This document shows positions 60,881-64,000 of a DNA stretch of 64,000 bases, piece after piece. Source of the DNA: Malurus cyaneus samueli (Eukaryota > Chordata > Aves > Passeriformes > Maluridae). The notes under the pieces are model-generated. The model made no database searches, was not told the origin of the DNA, and saw only the letters and a list, made by a program, of their open reading frames with translations. Location: NCBI GenBank assembly GCA_009741485.1, contig CM019219.1, positions 32,459,280-32,523,279 on the forward strand. Reading direction: 5' to 3'. How positions within the stretch are numbered: position 1 is the first letter of the stretch; the number at the start of each line of letters is the position of its first letter. The position numbers and the translations under genes are program-made.

Positions 60881-63659
60881 CACCTTTGGCTTTCTCTGCC
60901 AAAGGAGTCCTGGGATATCTCTGCAGTGCCAGGAGGCTCTTGGCTGCAGCAGGGGCCAGCAGGGTGTTTCACTCTGCCTCGAGGGGACAGATGAGGTCAC
61001 TCCTCCTGCAGCGAGTGCTCTGCTCTGCCCTGTGTGCTTCGACCCAGCTCAGGGCAAGTTCACATAAATTGTTGGTAACTTGTCACGCCAAAGGCTCAGA
61101 GCCCAAAGCACAGCCCCATGTGCATCCCCCTCCTGCAGCCATGGGCAGCAGCAGGCTCTGGGTGTGCTCATTCCACTGGAGATCCCACAAGTGATGGACA
61201 ACGCCATCAGACATCCAGAGCACCGAACAGAATTCCATTACCTAGGAAAAACTGGGGTGAAGAACTGGCCTGGGTGAAATGACAAATGTGAGTGGAGCAG
61301 AGGGAGCCCCAGAGGACTGGACACATCAGCAATAACACAGAGAAAGTTCTGAGGGCTGGAGGGGTTAGATCTGCAATGGTGACATGAACTTGGCCCCACC
61401 ACAGCCTCTGCTTCCCTCTAGCTCAATTCTGTGTTCTCCTCTTGAGGACTGGGGAATCTGCCTTTGGTTCAGCTCTTGTTTGGGCTCTCAAGCCCTGTAT
61501 TAAAGTAATTACACAAAGCCCAGCCTCTAAATGCAGGGAAAGCTAAAGAATTCTCAGAGGAAACACACCCAGTTCCTGCAGCAGGAGCAGAAGGTGCTGA
61601 GTTGGGAGGGAAAGGGTGACCTGTTCTTGTTTTCACTCACATTCAGGTCTCTGCACCCTCCTCCTGCTGCTCCAACCCTTGGGTCAGCATTTGAGGTTCC
61701 TTGTGGATCCTCCCCATCTCAAACAGGGACAGCACAAGGTTCTGCCTTCCACCTCTGCCTTCTTCTCCCAACCCTGGGAATTTTGTATCTGGGAATTTCA
61801 TCTTGAAGCTCAACTTAAACCACACAGACACCGCTTCAAAATATCTACCACCTGACATGAACCCCACCAATGACATCTACCCCACCACAATGGGATTAAA
61901 TCTGCTTTTTCCACAAGCTCTCCTCTGTTCTTCCAACTGCCACTCAAAATTCCACTGTCCTACCTCTCCCTGCAGGCTGGAACCCAAGCACCATCTTCAT
62001 CTCAGCACATAAATAATATTGAATTACGTCCCCTGACCTGGTGCAAAACTCAGCCTGTCACTGAGCAGGACAATGCTCACCTAAAACTGGATTTATTCTG
62101 TTTCTCACCTAAAGTATCCCCCACTTGTCCTCCTTCCCAAGCTCTGTTCTGTCCCCAGCCAAATGCCTTTTACTCCAAAATTTTCAATTCTGGCTCCAGC
62201 CCAGTATTCCAGCCTCTCCACAGCATCACCATGCTCCCACTTCATTGCTTATGTGTGGGAAGAGTTTTCAGGAGAGCAAGAACTAATTATTTGATCCTAA
62301 CAATCCCCTCCTTAAATTCCCTATTCCCACAGCACCTCCTCTGAGAGTGCACAAGCTGCTGGCACACTGAGACCACCCAACTGATTTGTAATTTTCCCTG
62401 TACCCTGTCATTGATTAATTATACAATCAGCCACACAATCACACAACAGCTTTTCTCTAAACACAATCCTACCTGAAAACCTTTAAAAAAACCTCAACAA
62501 ACCCACCCAAACCAAACCCAACCAATTCTTTCAAAAATTCAATGTGCTGGGAAATGCTTATTTTGGGGAAAAAACCCAGGTTTGAGCAATTTGCTCTGTG
62601 AAAGTCTCACAGAAGAGGCTCAGATGGAAAAGCTTTGTTTCCTGTGAATGACATGAAATGTGCCAGGGAAAAGCACAGATTAGTCAGAACAGGTGACCTG
62701 CAGCTCACACTGAGACATTTTGCTGACAGAGAGGCATGGAAGCTTCCGGTATTGTCACCAGAGCTAATAATGAGAGACATTTACTGTCCTAAAAGAATTC
62801 TGAGCTCAGCAAAGACTGAAAAAACAGAATTACCCAAAACCATGTGGCAATTCAAGCACCTGCAGATACAGAACAGGCTGAACCCCAGACTGCCAAATCC
62901 TTTCCACAGACACACATTTAAACTGAGCATTTGTGAGCTGGGCTTTTGGTCCTGCTACGGTTTTTGCTCCATGGCTGAAATCTGAGTAATTGAAGTCTCT
63001 TCTCTCCCACAGCTCACAAAAATCAAACAACTGCTCCAAAGGACGGAATGACTGACAGAGCTGCACCTCTGGAAATGCCAGGGGTACGACTGAGGCATCT
63101 GAGCTCTCCTCTGCTCTTGGACATAGCCGAAAGAAAACAGGGAAGTGCTGCTTTTCCAGCTACACTTTTCATTTGCAGATTGTTCCCAAACAGACACCAT
63201 CCCCTCCATGTTCCTGGGAAGGCACCTGATGCCCTGAGGTGAGGCTGTAATCACTGCAGTTCATGGTGCAAGACACTAAATGAGGCTGTTCCTTTCCAGA
63301 TCTGATTTTCCAGTGGCAGAATCTGGAATCCAGGATGTGCTGTGCCACACCAGCACCCACTATGCCCCAGTAGATGTTAAAATTACAATTTGTGGAGTGA
63401 AAAGTGATGGTGTTGCTCTTGCAAACGATTCAACGAAGGGTTTATTTCAGCCTTTCAGTGATTCCAAAGGGCAAAATGTTTGTATTTGTGTCAAGTGTTC
63501 TTGGATTTCCTAAATCCAGGATTTAACTATGTAATTGGACATGGAAAAATAATTACAGCCACTATGAAGTGTAGGTTGAACCAAACGAGTTGCTCACAGA
63601 ATAAGGCTCATACAAGTGAAAAGCAGGAGAGCAGACAGTCCCGGTGTTTCCCCAGGACA

Positions 63660-64000
63660 CCTGCATGGTGATGGAATATTTTGGAATGACTGGGGGAGGA
63701 TGCTGCATGCTGAGGAGTGCCCCCTTGTTGTGGCTTATGGGATCTTCTTTTGTTTCCTTTCTTGGGAATTTTTCTTTCCCATTTTGTTGCTGGGATACAC
63801 TGATTGCCAGGTCACTCCCTTTGGGCTGTGCGTTCTACGGTTGAGACATAGGCTAACCCACTCAACGATCTTGCTAAGTACTGGGGGAGTGGTGTGGGTG
63901 TGGTGGTGGGGGTAACTATTATATAGCCTGCTTGGCTCAGAGGGCTGTTGGTCTGCTACCTGTGGAGCAGAGCTCGACTGCTCTTGGTTCCTGTTTTGCT
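63660..64000 (+). mobile_element. Possible LTR of an endogenous retrovirus, cut by the window edge
   Basis: The stretch has a possible TG-type start near TGATGGAATATTTTGGAATG and a TATA-like word (TATTATATAG) at about 63918-63926. This is followed by GC-mixed sequence (TTGGCTCAGAGGGCTGTTGG) that resembles the R/U5 part of avian LTRs. The end of the element, a target-site duplication and any internal region are outside the window. The call is by general resemblance only. Confidence 0.3.

Larger units (their letters stand above)
56920..64000 (-). other. PCDH15: PCDH15 intron (5' part outside window)
   Basis: No cadherin-like peptide is readable above 56919, so the preceding exon lies beyond the window. 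Contents are a (TA)n run (57358-57379), CR1 at 57590-57692, 59025-59312 and 60575-60880, and a possible LTR at the right edge. The stretch 60880-63650 shows nothing recognised. Confidence 0.8.

Noticed and set aside
63890..64000. tRNA-like element at the right edge
   Set aside because: No cloverleaf with matching acceptor and anticodon stems could be formed by eye. The LTR-like reading fits slightly better.

Overview
The window looks like nuclear DNA from a bird. It contains widely spaced vertebrate exons with GT-AG introns, a fixed-length assembly gap, and dozens of 5'-truncated copies of CR1, the LINE typical of birds and reptiles, many ending in the short ATTCTGTGATTCT-type tail. The species cannot be determined from the sequence alone; a passerine or other neoavian is plausible.

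The only protein-coding gene I can support is PCDH15 (protocadherin-15), on the minus strand. Nine internal exons are present at 56803-56919, 50653-50793, 48436-48548, 36259-36368, 34937-35077, 25418-25545, 15883-16098, 12710-12798 and 3869-4045. All use GT-AG splice sites, and their intron phases (0,0,2,1,1,0,0,2,2) join into one open frame of 1232 nt (410 codons plus 2 nt). They encode the end of the extracellular region: the start of cadherin repeat EC10, all of EC11 and most of the membrane-proximal domain (MAD12, also called PICA/EL). The N-terminal exons (EC1-EC9) lie beyond base 64000. The exons for the rest of MAD12, the transmembrane helix and the cytoplasmic tail lie before base 1. 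PCDH15 pairs with cadherin-23 to form the tip link of inner-ear hair cells, so this block encodes the lower, membrane-anchored part of that link.

The remaining roughly 98% is intronic. It holds about 40 CR1 fragments from several subfamilies in both orientations; a (TTTCC)n microsatellite (3.4 kb); an approximately 36-bp tandem repeat grown inside a CR1 (12.0 kb); two C-rich minisatellites at 27.1-28.5 kb, the second inside a CR1; and a 28-bp VNTR of about 37 units (39.0-40.0 kb). Long open frames over the minisatellites are by-products of repeats without stop codons.

Two structural oddities stand out. A 130-bp segment carrying the 3' splice site and first 31 nt of the 16.1-kb exon is repeated at 15.1-15.25 kb and appears to sit inside a CR1. 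Around a 25-N gap at 24.36 kb, about 750 bp occurs twice, with the second copy full of small deletions, which is most simply an unmerged contig overlap. I found no convincing tRNA, rRNA, CRISPR array, operon or new multi-gene system. The novelty here is structural.
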